From Paramarasmius palmivorus (lineage: Eukaryota; Basidiomycota; Agaricomycetes; Agaricales; Marasmiaceae): 64,000 bases of DNA. The stretch lies in the NCBI GenBank assembly GCA_037176845.1, contig JAYKXP010000009.1, positions 434,001 through 498,000 of the forward strand, given 5' to 3'. This document shows, in pieces, positions 33,602 through 45,458 of the stretch; position 1 is the first letter of the stretch, and each line of letters opens with the position of its first letter. The position numbers and the translations under genes are program-made. A model generated the notes under the pieces. The model worked only from the letters and a program-made list of their open reading frames with translations. It had not been told where the DNA came from and searched no databases.

Positions 33602-36600
33602 ATGTCGCTATTGCTCTACATTTTACTACTTCTAACATGTATATTGCATGCAGGTAACTAAAAAACTTTGCTACATTATTAGAATCTCAATATCCTTAGA
33701 ACAAAAATGCAAGACCTCCCAGTCTCCTAAATTAGATGTTTCAACATCTAAATCAATCCACTTGTTACAAGAAAGTAAGGTTTTAAATGCTATTATAATC
33801 TAGGTGCAAAGTATTGATTGCTACAGGTTTAGCTCATTCTTGTATGGAACTCAATGTGCTTGAGCCTCTATACCAAGAGTCCGTTGTGTACGGAACTCCG
33901 AAATTTGACATATCGGCTTGCCGAGAATCATATTTCGGCATTCCGAATACTAACTATTCCATAGGTCTTGGTAAGTTGGCTTTATTGCTATCTCCAACTA
34001 ATCTCATTTTTCTATCTACAGATTCTTGGCTTCTTGATACTTGTCCAATGGGACGCTGTGTTCCTACACAGTCTATACTACTATCTTATGCCCAAAAGGG
34101 TCTTCTTGCATTATCAAATCTGCCATGTTCCACGTGGTCTTTAATATCCTCTATTTGCTCTTACATCAAAGACATTCTTTGTTCTTGTTACTTAATTGTG
34201 TTTAACATAGGTTATCCATATTGCCTTATTCAAGTTCATTTTGAACTGATGGCTAAACGTCTATTGTTCAGCTGTCTTTTGCAAACCTATTTAAAATGTT
34301 TAAAATCAATACTAATGAGAAGCAAGTTTTATATAACCCAAGTCCGACTCTATAAATTATTGAAAAAAATATCTAGAAGTACTATGTTCTATAAGCATCT
34401 TGGGCGTTTCTGGGTGCTGTCCACTGTGTTTTTTCATTTACTTGATGCAAGCAAATACAAAAATTACAGAGGCCTTGTTGGAGGTGGAGTTAAAGCTATC
34501 CCATGGTCGGTTATTGAACCGTATGTGTTTGAAAATCACTCTTTTTCTGTTCTAAGTGAAAATCATGTCTTCAAGTTGGTGGACCACCAGGCAGAAGGCA
34601 TGCTTAAAAAATCTATTTCTCAGTACAAACAAACTCAACATATATTTGCCAAAATTCCTTTGCCTGTTTTATTACCATTCATTACTCAAAAAGATCGAAA
34701 TAGCATTTCAAAGTTACATGGTTATTCATTTCGTAGTTGCAAAGAATCAATGGAAGAATGGTCTTATAAACACTACTGTGACTTGTGCCAAAATGGAGTA
34801 TCAGTATTTCATGTAAATGCTCCAAGACATCTGAGAAAAAATGCAAAAGTAGTGCTAAACAACAAAGCTTATGCTCATAAAATTAAAGTTCCTGAAACAA
34901 AAATGGAAGTTGATAATAGAGAGCTTTCAAATGAAGTTCATTCCAAAGCATCGAAAAAATCACGCAAGAAATCTACAAAATCTAAAGCTCCTAAATTATC
35001 TAAAAAAACTAATTTAACGGCAGTCCGAACAACAGAATCTAATAATGTTGAAGTTAAGGAGTTCCCTCCTGCTCCCTTGACAGTACAAGATAACCAGAGA
35101 ATTATTCGTAATGCTAGTTTAAGAATGACTAGAGATGAGGTTGAAGAAAAGGGATGTGCAGTCTGTGGTCAATTAACTCCAATTAAAAATTTATCTCCAC
35201 TATCTAACATCAAGAATCTTTTACACATACTGCAAGTTCCTAACATAACAAGACAAGAAAGAAAACACCATAAAGACAGTATCAGAGAAAAGGAAGGCCC
35301 AATCTTAGCAAGCAATTGCACTTCAATCTGTAATAACTGCCGATCATACTTAAGAAAAGATAAAATTCCTCCTTTTGCTTTAGCAAAAGGTTTCTGGCTG
35401 GGAGATGTACCCCCTGTTTTACAAAATCTAAGATACATGGAAAGAATGCTAATAGCAAAAGTTAGACACACTTGCTGTTATGTCAGACTAGCAGCTGGAA
35501 GTGGTAAGAAAATGAAAGCTCATGCTATGGCTTTTGCTGCCCCTATTCCCAAAATATATCAATTTCTTCCACCTCATAGTTCTGAAATGGATGATGTATT
35601 GGCTATTTTATTTACAGGCCCCTCTAAACCAACCCCTGAAGACTGGAAAAGAACACCAGTTCTAGTGAGACGTAAGGCAGTACAGGAGGCTTTAGAATGG
35701 CTTATATTAAACCACCCTGACTATTCAGACGTATCGATTTCTTATGAAAATTTAAATAGCTATGATGAAAATCTACCTCCATGCAGTGTAGAATATAACT
35801 ATAGCATTACAAATAAAACTCCGGAAAGTGAAAGTTTAGATGACATGGAAGCTGAAGATGGAGTAACAGATGATTGTGAATTCGTGGTTCATGGAATAGT
35901 TGGAGAACAGCTTGATGGCATGAGTGCTAAAGCTTTGAATGCTTGGGCATGGCATCATATGAAAAATAGCGGTAAAGTATTAGCAGTAGGACACAGTGAT
36001 GTTAAGAATGCAGAATCTATCTGGCACAACCCCCAACTTTATCCCAAAATGTTTCCCCACTTATTTCCTTATGGTGTTGGTGGAATTGGAACCATTGCCA
36101 AACTTTCTGATGATTTACATAAAAAATACTTGATGACTTATTATGATAAAAGATTCCAAACTGATCCCCATTTTCCTTTTGTAGCTTTTAGCCACTCTCA
36201 AATTAAAGCTGCTACTTCTTCGGCTTACCTACTAGCAGATAGAAAACATTTTCCACAGATTGCTGAAAGAATTCTTTCCTTGGATCAAGATACCCTAGAG
36301 AGGTTAACTCTAAAACTTATAAAAGGAGAAAAAGTAACACCTAGTACCCCAAATGAGCAAGCATGTTATCAAGCCATAAGGGATTTAGACCATGTAGCTG
36401 GAAAGGTTAAAGGTTCAACTTCAACCAAAAAAAGCATGCGTCATGAAATATGGTCTCTTATTGCCCATTGTGGTGCACCTACTTGGTATATAACTTTGGC
36501 ACCTGTTGATATCAAACATCCTATTTCCATATATTTTGCTGATAAGCAAGAAACCTTTACACCTACAATATTAGATGATATCACTAGACAAAAACTTATC

Positions 36601-39600
36601 AATCTAAATCCAGCTGCAGCTGCCAAATTTTTCCACTTTATGATTGAAATATTCTTACAATGCGTATTAGGAGTAAACAGTAAAGACAGAGGAATTTATG
36701 GTCATCACTTAGCACACTATGGTACAGTAGAACAACAAGGTAGAAATACTTTACATCTTCATCTATTACTTTGGATTATCAACTGCTTAACTCCCCAGGA
36801 AATAAGAGATAGAATAATGGATCCTCAAAGTGATTTTCAACAAAGGATAATTCAATATTTTGAGTCTGTTTTTACAGGGGACTTTCTTACTGGCACTCAA
36901 GATCAAGTAGTAACTCGAGTTGCTGCTGAAAAATCTATGAACACCACTTATGTAGATCCTATTATGTCGCTTCCTGAAATGCCACCACCAATATGTCATC
37001 TTCATCAAGCTAATAACCCTGTAAATTCTGAACTAGTAGTTGTACCAGATTGCCTTATGTGTAACTCCTATCAACAATGGCATAGAAAATATCAACTTAC
37101 AGTTGACGACATTATTGCAAAATCTAATATTCATGACTGTAACTATGGAAAAAACAAAGATGGGACTACAAAGAAGAATTTGCAATTTAAACACTGTTGT
37201 GACAACCCTCAGAAAAAATGTAAAGCTAGATTTCCAAGGCCAATATCTGAATTCACTGTAGTTGATGACACTGGTGCAATAACAATGAAAAAAAGAGAGC
37301 CAATGATTAATACCTATTCCCCTGCCCTATCCTATTTAATGAGATGTAATACAGACGTTACTCAGCTATGCTCAGGAACTGCAATTAAAGCAGTAGTAGT
37401 GTATGTGTCTGACTACATTACCAAATCTTCTCTCAAAACACATGTTATCTTCAATGCTATAACAACCACTTTTACAAAAACACCTGAACTTCTAGTGGGA
37501 GATGAAAGCAGGAGAGTCAGAGCTCGTAAAATACTAACTAAAGTTGTAAATCTTCTTGGTACAAAGATGGAAATGGGTGCACCTACTGTTTGTATGTATC
37601 TTCTCGGTAATCCGGATCATTACACAAGTCATAAATTTCATCCATTTTATTGGAGACAGTATGTACAGCATGTTCGAAGGTGTGTAGATAATGAAGAGGC
37701 AGATGAAAAAGTTATGATTTTAAAAAAGCAAAACAAGATTATTGGACTATCTCCCGTTTATGATTACATTTACAGGCCTCTAGAATTAGAAGACATGTCT
37801 CTGTATGATTTTATTCGGTGTGCCGAAAGAGTCAAAGCTAAAACCATTAAAATAGAGACATCTGATAATGTACTTTTAGATGATGAAGATATTAAAGAGC
37901 GGAATGCCGATGATGAAGAAAATCTCTATCAAGAATATAAAGAGGACGACTCGATTGAATATGATACAAACAACAATCCTAAAAGCAGACTGAGATTCCA
38001 CCCTGACCATCCCCTTTACAAAAATTATGCAATGAAACTAACAAAATATAGCGACTTGGATGTTGTTAACTTTCTGGGCAAAGACCCTCCTCGGAGTGAT
38101 CAAGGGGATTATAACTACTATTGCTCTACTATGCTTACCTTCTTTAAACCTTGGAGATCAGGATTTGATTTGAAAAGTCCTGATGCTGTTAGTTGGGCTT
38201 CTGCTTTTGATCAACATACTTTTACTACTAGACAACTTCAACTTATGAAAAATTTTAACATTAGACACGAATGTCTTGATGCTAGAGATGACTACCATGC
38301 TCAATTAAAGGCTAGCAGTAACCTTGAAATTGATGACTTAGATCTTCCTGGTTTCAAACAAAGTAAAACCTTTGACGATAGTGATGATGATTGGGAAATG
38401 GATGAAATGGGAAACATGCAAAATCTAGATAATAAGGATAATCCTACTTCATGGGATTGGGAAAATCTAGACATAGGAAAACTTTTTCACAAAAAATTAG
38501 AAGACATGAAACAAATGCACAATCTAATAAAAAGAGTAGGTTGGCAAAAGCCATTAATGGAATCTAACTCCAATGTAACTGTGCCCAAAGACTATGAGTC
38601 CATTGACATTGACATTCCCCATAAAAGCCCAAATCAATGGAAAACGGTACTAACTGCTAAAAAACAAGAAGTATTGGATTCCAGAGCAAATGAATCCCAA
38701 AATAATGAAACCAAGTCTGATAGATTAAGTAAGAGGTATGTGAATCAGGTTGAAGTAACAGATATGGGCTATTTAGTAAAGCAGCAATTGGCAGAACAAA
38801 ATCAAGAAGAAATGCTACAAACCATTGTTAAAATCTATGAATTGAATGAAGAACAGGAACGTGCTTTTAGAATAATTGCACAGCATGCTGCTTTATCCAA
38901 CAGTGATCAACTAAAAATGTACATTGGGGGAATGGGTGGCACAGGGAAGTCTAGAGTATTGCATGCTGTTATACACCTATTCAAGCTGAAGGGTGATCCT
39001 GGTGGGCTTTTAGTGTTAGCACCCACAGGAAGTGCTGCTGCATTACTAGGTGGATCAACATATCATTCAGTCTTGGGCTTAAATGAAAGAAATAAAAAAA
39101 AATCATTAGCAAAGGTTAGTGAGAGACTACAAGCTGTGAAATATATTTTTATAGATGAGATTTCTATGGTATCTGCTCGTGATTTTTATAAGATATCCTC
39201 CAAGCTGAGCCAAGCAAAAAATGCAGAAGATTTACCTTTTGGAGGCATGAATATGATTACAGCAGGTGATTTTGCTCAATTGCCACCAGCAGTAGGTGGA
39301 GAAACTGTTTCCCTGTACAGTCAAACTATTGGTCAGTATGGAACCTCTTTAAGTGATCAAGAAGCTGCTATGGGTAAAGCTCAATGGCATGGTTTTACTA
39401 CAGTAGTTATCCTTAGAAAAAACATGAGGCAAACCCTAGAAACAAATGAAGACAAAAAATTACGAACTTGCTTAGAAAACATGAGATACAAACAATGCAC
39501 TGCTGAAGACATTGCATTTTTGAATAGTAGAATAACTTCTAATGTTCCTGGTAAGCCTTCCATTTGTAATAATTCATTCAGAAATGTTCCAATTATCACT

Positions 39601-41505
39601 GCATGGAATGCACATAAAGATGAAATTAATGAAATAGGATGTAAAAGATTTGCAACTGAAACTGGACAACAGCTCAGTCATTTCTTCAGTGAGGATCTGG
39701 GGGTATCACCAGGAAAAGAAACAGTGGCTGATAAACTATTGAAAAACACCAAGAAAATCATAAGACTTACAAAGATTTCAGAAAGCATTCAAAGACATTT
39801 ATGGACTCTTCCTAACAGTAATTCTAGTGAACAGATACCAAGTAAAATATCAATATGTAAAGGAATGCCGATAATGATCAGAACCAATCTTGCCACAGAA
39901 CTCAGTGTAACTAAAGGGCAAGAAGGCAAAGTACACAGTTGGACTTCTAGAACAGGAAAATATGGAGCTCAGCATCTAGATACTGTCTTTGTTGAACTTA
40001 CTAATCCTCCAACTCCTGTTCAACTACCTGGATTACCACTAAATGTAGTTCCAATACCTACATCTCAAAATGAAATTACTGTAAAGATAAAAAATGACTG
40101 GGGAGTAACTATCAATCGTAATCAAGTAGAAGTTCTACCTTGTTTTGCAATGACTGACTTTGCATCTCAAGGAAAAACTAGACCTTACAATCCTGTGGAT
40201 ATTCAAAACTGTAAAGACTATCATGGCATCTATACTGCACTTTCAAGAAGTGCAACAGCAGATAGCACTCTTATACTTCAAGCTTTTGATCCTAATAAAT
40301 TGAAAGGAGGAATTAGAGGCTCTTTAAGACAAGAGTACAGAGAATTAGAAATGTTGGATAACATTACTGCATTACGATATAAAGGCTGCCTACCTAAAAC
40401 CATAGTAGGTCTATATAGAGGACAGCTTATCTCCACATTTAGAAAATGGAAAGGATGGAAATATAATCCAGAGCACTTGCATTCCTCCTTGCAGTGGACC
40501 ACTGAAAATGATTTTATGGAAACAACATTGCATGACTATTCATGGAGAACTGTTAAAGCAAACAGAAAAGCAAATAATCTAAAAACTAAAACTGCCATAA
40601 ACGTTCCTACAAATCCAGACAGTACTATAAATCTTAAAAGAAAGCATGATGAAGAAACACCTTCCAATATTAAGAGAATGAAACATAATAACACTCATAA
40701 CTCCAGTGATTTATTAGCAGGGCCAATGTGGTCTCAAAACAGCTGTGCATATGACTCAGTTTTATCTATTTTATTCTTTTATTGGAAAAACAACATCAAT
40801 ACTGAAATTCTATCCTATCAAAATCCTGTCATGGAAGCCTTAATTCAAATGTTTAAACAAGAAGCTGCTAAAACAATGTCTATTAATCTAGTGAGAGATC
40901 GCTTTAGAACCATTTTATGTACAGCCTTTCCAAATACTTTTGTACTTGGGCAATTTGCCAGTGCAAATGAAATCATTCATGCACTATGTGACCATTCTAT
41001 CTCAATTCTAACAACTTACTATGAGTGTTCCAACCTTCATCGTTTTAATAGACAGGAAGGAGGAAATGCCAATTCATTTGTTGGGTGGCTTGGAGACTAT
41101 GGTTTTCGTTCAATACAAGAATGGATTTCAAACAATCATTTTCTCTCCAGCCACCGCTGTCCAGTCCACAATTGTGGAGAAAAACTAAATATAATACCAA
41201 AGTTTACCTCTCCTCCAAAAATCATTGGATTTGACTTACCGCTGACATCTAATTTCTATATTGATTCTGAAATTTCTCTAGTCATTCAAAACGAATCATT
41301 CAGATACAAACTCATAGGAGTTATTTACTTTGGTGACAATCACTTCACCTCCCGTGTACTCAATGCCAATAACGATGTTTACTTTTATGATGGAATCGGA
41401 AATCATCATTTCAGCTACAACGGTAACTTGACAGAACGGAATCTTCAACTTCAAAACTGCCGAAACAAAATAGCTAATGCTGCAATATATGCTTTACATA
41501 CATAA
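33602..41505 (+). CDS. Helitron RepHel protein with C-terminal cysteine-peptidase-like domain
   Basis: Rolling-circle transposase-helicase of a Helitron. Four exons join in frame: 33602-33653, 33700-33774, 33827-33970 and 34022-41505, about 2,584 residues. The long last exon begins with an unrecognised region, then a DUF6570-like Cys domain (CAVCGQL; ALAKGFWLGDVP). Numbering below counts the open frame from 33814. Helitron_like_N/Rep: LFPYGVGG near 758, HUH motif as TLHLHLLLW near 980, Tyr pair in YVSDYITK near 1197. The PIF1-like helicase follows: Walker A GGMGGTGKS near 1706, Walker B FIDEISM near 1782, and a late motif TALSRSA near 2140. The C-terminus has a Cys box QNSCAYDS near 2310 and a His box GDNHFTSRV near 2510 like papain-fold ubiquitin peptidases. 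All key residues are present, so the element could be autonomous. The 17-residue hydrophobic first exon is doubtful. Confidence 0.85.
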
Positions 41506-41509
41506 AAAT

Positions 41510-42479
41510 CTACTTAGCAGCTTTCCTCTTTCGGACTACCGGAATTTCAACAAAAGGAACGAGTTTCCGAATTTTTTCTGAGACAACATCGGCACCTTCC
41601 AAAGTCCGAGAAATTTGTCCTAAAAGCTCCACGCACGCCTTGTCGCTGATATCCCGATTTTCCAGTTGTGAAAGAAGGCAATCCAAACGCTTGGCGCGCT
41701 CTTCACCGGCCACCCGAATTTCTTCAGATACCTTGTCAATTTCTTCCGCCATGGTAGTCAAACGCTCTCGATCTAATTTGCCTTGGTAAAGGACTGGATC
41801 AAATTTTTTTTTAAAAAAAAACCAATCTTACCGGCCTCCGTTTTAGATAAAATACAATGAGCCGATCCTTCAATGAAAGAAACCTTAGCGTCGCTCTCTG
41901 TATCACTCTGGAAAATTTTCAGTATCGCCAAATGTGCAAAGACTACGCGTACCGTTTCCAAGATTTCAACAGTTTCTTTCCCACTCGGCATCCGTGCATT
42001 CGCTGCCTTTGATCGGGTAACCGCACCACGCTGAGACGGCGCACCGGAATCACTCTAAAAATTCTGAGCACCAAAAAAAAAAAACCACAGTTGAGACCTA
42101 CTGTTTCTGAAATTTCAATTATTTCCTTTTCACTCGGCTGCCGATGTGGCTGAATATCTACGATCTTGGATCGGATAGCCGACCTAGTGCGGGATGATAT
42201 GTCGGAGTCCCGTTCTACGGTAGGCTGAAAGTTGTTTTGTAAAGTCGCATTAATAGCTTCGCCGAGGGAAGACCACTCAGTGCCGATTTTGGTTCTAAAA
42301 TAACAATCAGCCCTGTGTCAATAAGTCGAACACCCTTACTTTTCACGGGTGGCTCGAAAGATGTCCGGTTGTCGGTGTTCCGATCGAGTGCCCTTTGGCC
42401 GATCTTTTTTCACCACTATTTTGTCTTCGTAGGAATCAGAGTCTGGCGTAGAGCTGCGCATCTGTTTGCGTGTGGGCAT
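41510..42479 (-). CDS. Small charged island protein G1
   Basis: Four exons, 42479-42340, 42294-42102, 42054-41832 and 41781-41510, join in one frame to 275 residues. The N-terminus MPTRKQMRSSTPDSDSYED resembles the PTPDF...SDDE opening of its neighbours G2-G4. The C-terminal part (EEIDKVSEEIRVAGEERAK; LLSQLENRDI) should form a coiled coil, and it ends in the basic VRKRKAAK, a likely nuclear signal. There is no cysteine cluster. Seven inverted-repeat cores lie in or just around the gene. It is convergent with the RepHel gene (4 nt between stop codons) and divergent from G2. Function unknown; a nuclear partner of the zinc-cluster proteins is a guess. Confidence 0.7.
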
Positions 42480-42613
42480 AGTGCTGAATAGCTGAATAAC
42501 GCATTCAGCAACAAGGTATTTATACTAGAAAGAACACCATTCCCACGTGTATAGAAAACCGTGGAATGTCCTAGAATACTGCGTGACTAACCAATACGTA
42601 ATAGTCTGAAAAG

Positions 42614-42620
42614 TATATAA
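42614..42620 (+). promoter_or_regulatory. TATA box of G2
   Basis: TATATAA lies 34 nt before the ATG at 42654. Confidence 0.55.
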
Positions 42621-42653
42621 CGCTCTACTTTTTGCTTGAACTTGCTCCAAAAA

Positions 42654-43480
42654 ATGCCAAACTTCATCCGTGAACCTACACCCGACTTCTCTCAAAACTT
42701 TCCCACGGTTTCTGATGATGAAAAATGGATCGATCCCGGTGATGCGATAACAGCTGAAGACCTCCGCGCAAGAACAAAAATTACAAATGCCAACTTAGAC
42801 AGGCAATTTCGGAGGGATATGCAGAAATTAGAAATTCAAGACGCCATTCGAAATCACCGAAAAGAGCAGACTTCGAAAGAGGAAACATTCCTCGCTGAAC
42901 AACAAGCTCATCGGATCGCCGTCGATATTTCCCCCTCAATCGCTAGCCCGAAAAAACAAGCAAAAAAGGTATGCCGATTGACTGCTCGCTAAACCAAACT
43001 AACTGGTGTTATAGGCCGGTCCCTCAAAACCAAGGTTAGCTAAGCCCGGAAAGGCGAACGAAAAAGGCAAACACATTTCAAATGTGCTACATAACCACGG
43101 CTGACCGACAATAATTAGCCTGCGAACAGTGCTCAAGCAAGGGAATCGTTTGCACTAAAACCAACACCCGAGCTAACTACTGCTATCCCTGCATGAGCCA
43201 TGAGTGCAGTCTCTCCAAAAAATTGAAACTCTCGGCTGCCGATGAAGTACCGATTTCAGTCCAAGTGACTGAGAAGTTGGAGGAAATCGTTCAAATGACA
43301 GAGAAACGCAACACAGCTCGGCAAGCCGAGTTCAAAAAGATGGTCGACGGAGCAACAGAGTTACTTCAACACAGGCTCGTAGTGCGAGACTCGATTAATC
43401 GACTGCTCAGGGATATCGAAAAAAGAAGCGGTGGTCCGAGCGAGAGGAATGCCGATCGAGACGCGATGCAAACAGACTAA
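42654..43480 (+). CDS. Zn2Cys6-like coiled-coil protein G2
   Basis: Three exons, 42654-42968, 43015-43066 and 43119-43480, join in one frame to 242 residues; the second intron has a GC donor and ends TTAG. The opening MPNFIREPTPDFSQNFP followed by VSDDE is shared with G3 and G4. A charged helix fills residues 40-90. Six cysteines follow in the order C124-x2-C-x6-C-x9-C-x2-C-x4-C152, which is the Zn2Cys6 pattern of fungal transcription factors except for the short last loop (4 instead of 6-8). Behind it is a coiled coil (EKLEEIVQMTEKRNTARQ) that could dimerise. Such proteins bind CGG triplets. Length is far below that of normal Zn2Cys6 factors, and no fungal_trans domain is present. Confidence 0.7.
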
Positions 43481-43682
43481 AGGATTCTTTTCTTGACCGT
43501 ATGCGCTATTTGTACTTAGTTATTAACTACACGGACAACCGAAGCGTAAGCTTAAACAATCCTACGAGTGTTAGCTGTCTCGGTCTGCCGATGAAGTCAA
43601 ACAAACACCTTATCATGTGACACGAGGCTGTAGAAGGCCGTAGAAGAAAACGCACAATTATGTAATTTCTAACACCCACCCG

Positions 43683-43693
43683 TATATATAAAG
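43683..43693 (+). promoter_or_regulatory. TATA box of G3
   Basis: TATATATAAAG lies about 45 nt before the ATG at 43737. Confidence 0.55.
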
Positions 43694-43736
43694 ACCAAGA
43701 TATCTAACCCTCTAAATCACTCCCCCCCTTTCAACC

Positions 43737-45010
43737 ATGGTTTTCGAGCGAATTCCAACTCCTGATTTCGCAAAAGAGTTACCCGAAATATCTGAAGATG
43801 AAGTTTGGAAGGACGGCGAACCGACGACACTGGAACAGCTTCAGTTAAGAAATACGATACGAAAAAAGAACTTGGAAAAGGAGGAACGCCGAGAGTTGCG
43901 ATCGCTCGAAATCAATCAAAAAAAGTCGGAGCACCGAAGAATGGAAAATATCCGGATGGCCGAAGAAAAGAAACGCGCCGAAACAGCACGGAAAGAGCGT
44001 GAAGAAAGGGCTGCCCAGAGAGAAACTCGAAAGAAAAACCTCGAGCAGCAGGCTGCGACCAAGGCCGCGAGCAAGAGCGCGCCTCGGGCTGCCGAGGATG
44101 GTGGCGATGTGGAAGTAGTCGAACCGCCGCAAAAAAAGAAACGCCTAGTAAGTTTTTATAAAAGCTACTGAACTGTTTGTTTGGACCTTTCACAGACAAA
44201 GACAAAGCCGCAAGAATTCGTTGTCCCGGAGGAACAAGAAATGCAGCTGCTCGACCATGGCCATCTTCTCCGGCTTCCCGAAGGATCTAAGTCGATCGAA
44301 AAACTAAAAAAATTGGTAATTTTCTCGGTTCTCCGGTCTTCAAACCCACCAACTCGTTTACAGGATGCCTATACGCCAGAACAGCGCGTCATCTACAAAG
44401 AAGGCCACACCGACGGGCTGGCCGAAGCTCAAACTACCACCAAAAAGCGTCAAAATCGACAAGAAAAAGGCAAGGGCAAGGAGAAGGAACCGCCGTCGTC
44501 TGAAGTCTATAACCCCCGTAAGTTCATCGATCGGCTTACCGACCTATAACCCATTCTCCCCCAGCTTGCGAACACTGCGCTAAGACCAACAAACCGTGTA
44601 ACAAGGCCAGTTCAAAATCGCATGCCTGCTATCAGTGCAACACGAGCAAAATCAAATGTAGCTTAGTCTACGGCGAAGTCGAAGCCATTGCTCGGCTGAC
44701 CGATTCGATCGACAGGCTCGCAGAAAGAATCCAACAAGCCGATGATTCTTTAAGCGACAAGTTTGACCGGTTCTACGCCTGGCTACAAAACGCCGTCGAT
44801 ACCTTCGGTGTCCGCGATGACGAAACTGTATCCCTTCTCACCCGACTACTCGAATCACGCACGACCGATATCGATGGAAAAGCCGGTGAAGATGGCAGCA
44901 GCGACGGTACCGACGGGGAAAACAAAGACCCTGAAGACGACGACAATGAGAATTCCAATGACGGGTCCGCTAACGGGGAAGACAACGACGACGATGCCGA
45001 TGCCGAGTAA
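43737..45010 (+). CDS. Zn2Cys6-type coiled-coil protein G3 with acidic tail
   Basis: Four exons, 43737-44147, 44196-44315, 44364-44517 and 44565-45010, join in one frame to 376 residues. It opens MVFERIPTPDFAKELPEISE, then has a long Glu/Arg/Lys-rich helix to about residue 115 and a basic patch (PPQKKKR). The cysteine cluster C230-x2-C-x6-C-x9-C-x2-C-x6-C260 fits the Zn2Cys6 consensus exactly. It is followed by a helix with hydrophobic heptads (AIARLTDSIDRLAERI) suited to dimerisation and a tail of about 45 residues made mostly of Asp, Glu, Asn and Gly, like an acidic activation domain. The layout (DNA-binding cluster, coiled coil, acidic tail) is that of a minimal transcription activator. 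Eight CGG-N4-CCG cores lie within the gene. Confidence 0.75.
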
Positions 45011-45167
45011 TTTTTTCTTTTCTTTTGGACTTGCACTTCAACGGTAGAATTACATCTTGAACTTCGTACGTACCCGTCAATTCGGCAGGCCGATCTACAC
45101 ATACCACGCACGCAGAGTACGCATTTACAGCCGCATCTTGAACACTCGCATTACTGTAGCACGTCGA

Positions 45168-45330
45168 AAATAGCACATCTCAAACGAATCTTCGGACTAC
45201 CGATTTAATATCAAAGATGCAACAGGCATTCTCGGACATCCGACTGTAATACGTACAAAACAGCACACTACAATCTTCGGACTACCGATGTAACATCAAA
45301 ATACAACAAGCATTCTCGGACATCCGACAG
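45168..45330. repeat. Tandem repeat with four TCGG-N4-CCGA motifs between G3 and G4
   Basis: Two imperfect copies, with the same motif pairs in the same order: TCGG-ACTA-CCGA (45192, 45287) and TCGG-ACAT-CCGA (45232, 45316). It lies about 130-290 nt upstream of the G4 start codon, where regulatory sites would be expected. Confidence 0.8.
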
Positions 45331-45405
45331 CATTAAGATTTCTGTCATATGATTAAGGTACCACCAACACGTAAACCAATTATGTCATCACAAATAGGGA
45401 GAATC

Positions 45406-45413
45406 TATATAAG
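45406..45413 (+). promoter_or_regulatory. TATA box of G4
   Basis: TATATAAG lies about 50 nt before the ATG at 45459. Confidence 0.55.
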
Positions 45414-45458
45414 ACCTGACATTTCAGTCGCACCCTTCCTTCCCCACCCACACCCATC

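Noticed and set aside
33814..33826. Start of the RepHel protein at the TTG near 33814
   Set aside because: Nuclear fungal genes rarely start at TTG, and two in-frame upstream exons with good splice sites lead to an ATG at 33602.
33891..37909. Inverted repeats as a consequence of codon usage or a repeated peptide
   Set aside because: The motif appears in different reading frames and equally in introns and spacers, so it is not driven by protein sequence.
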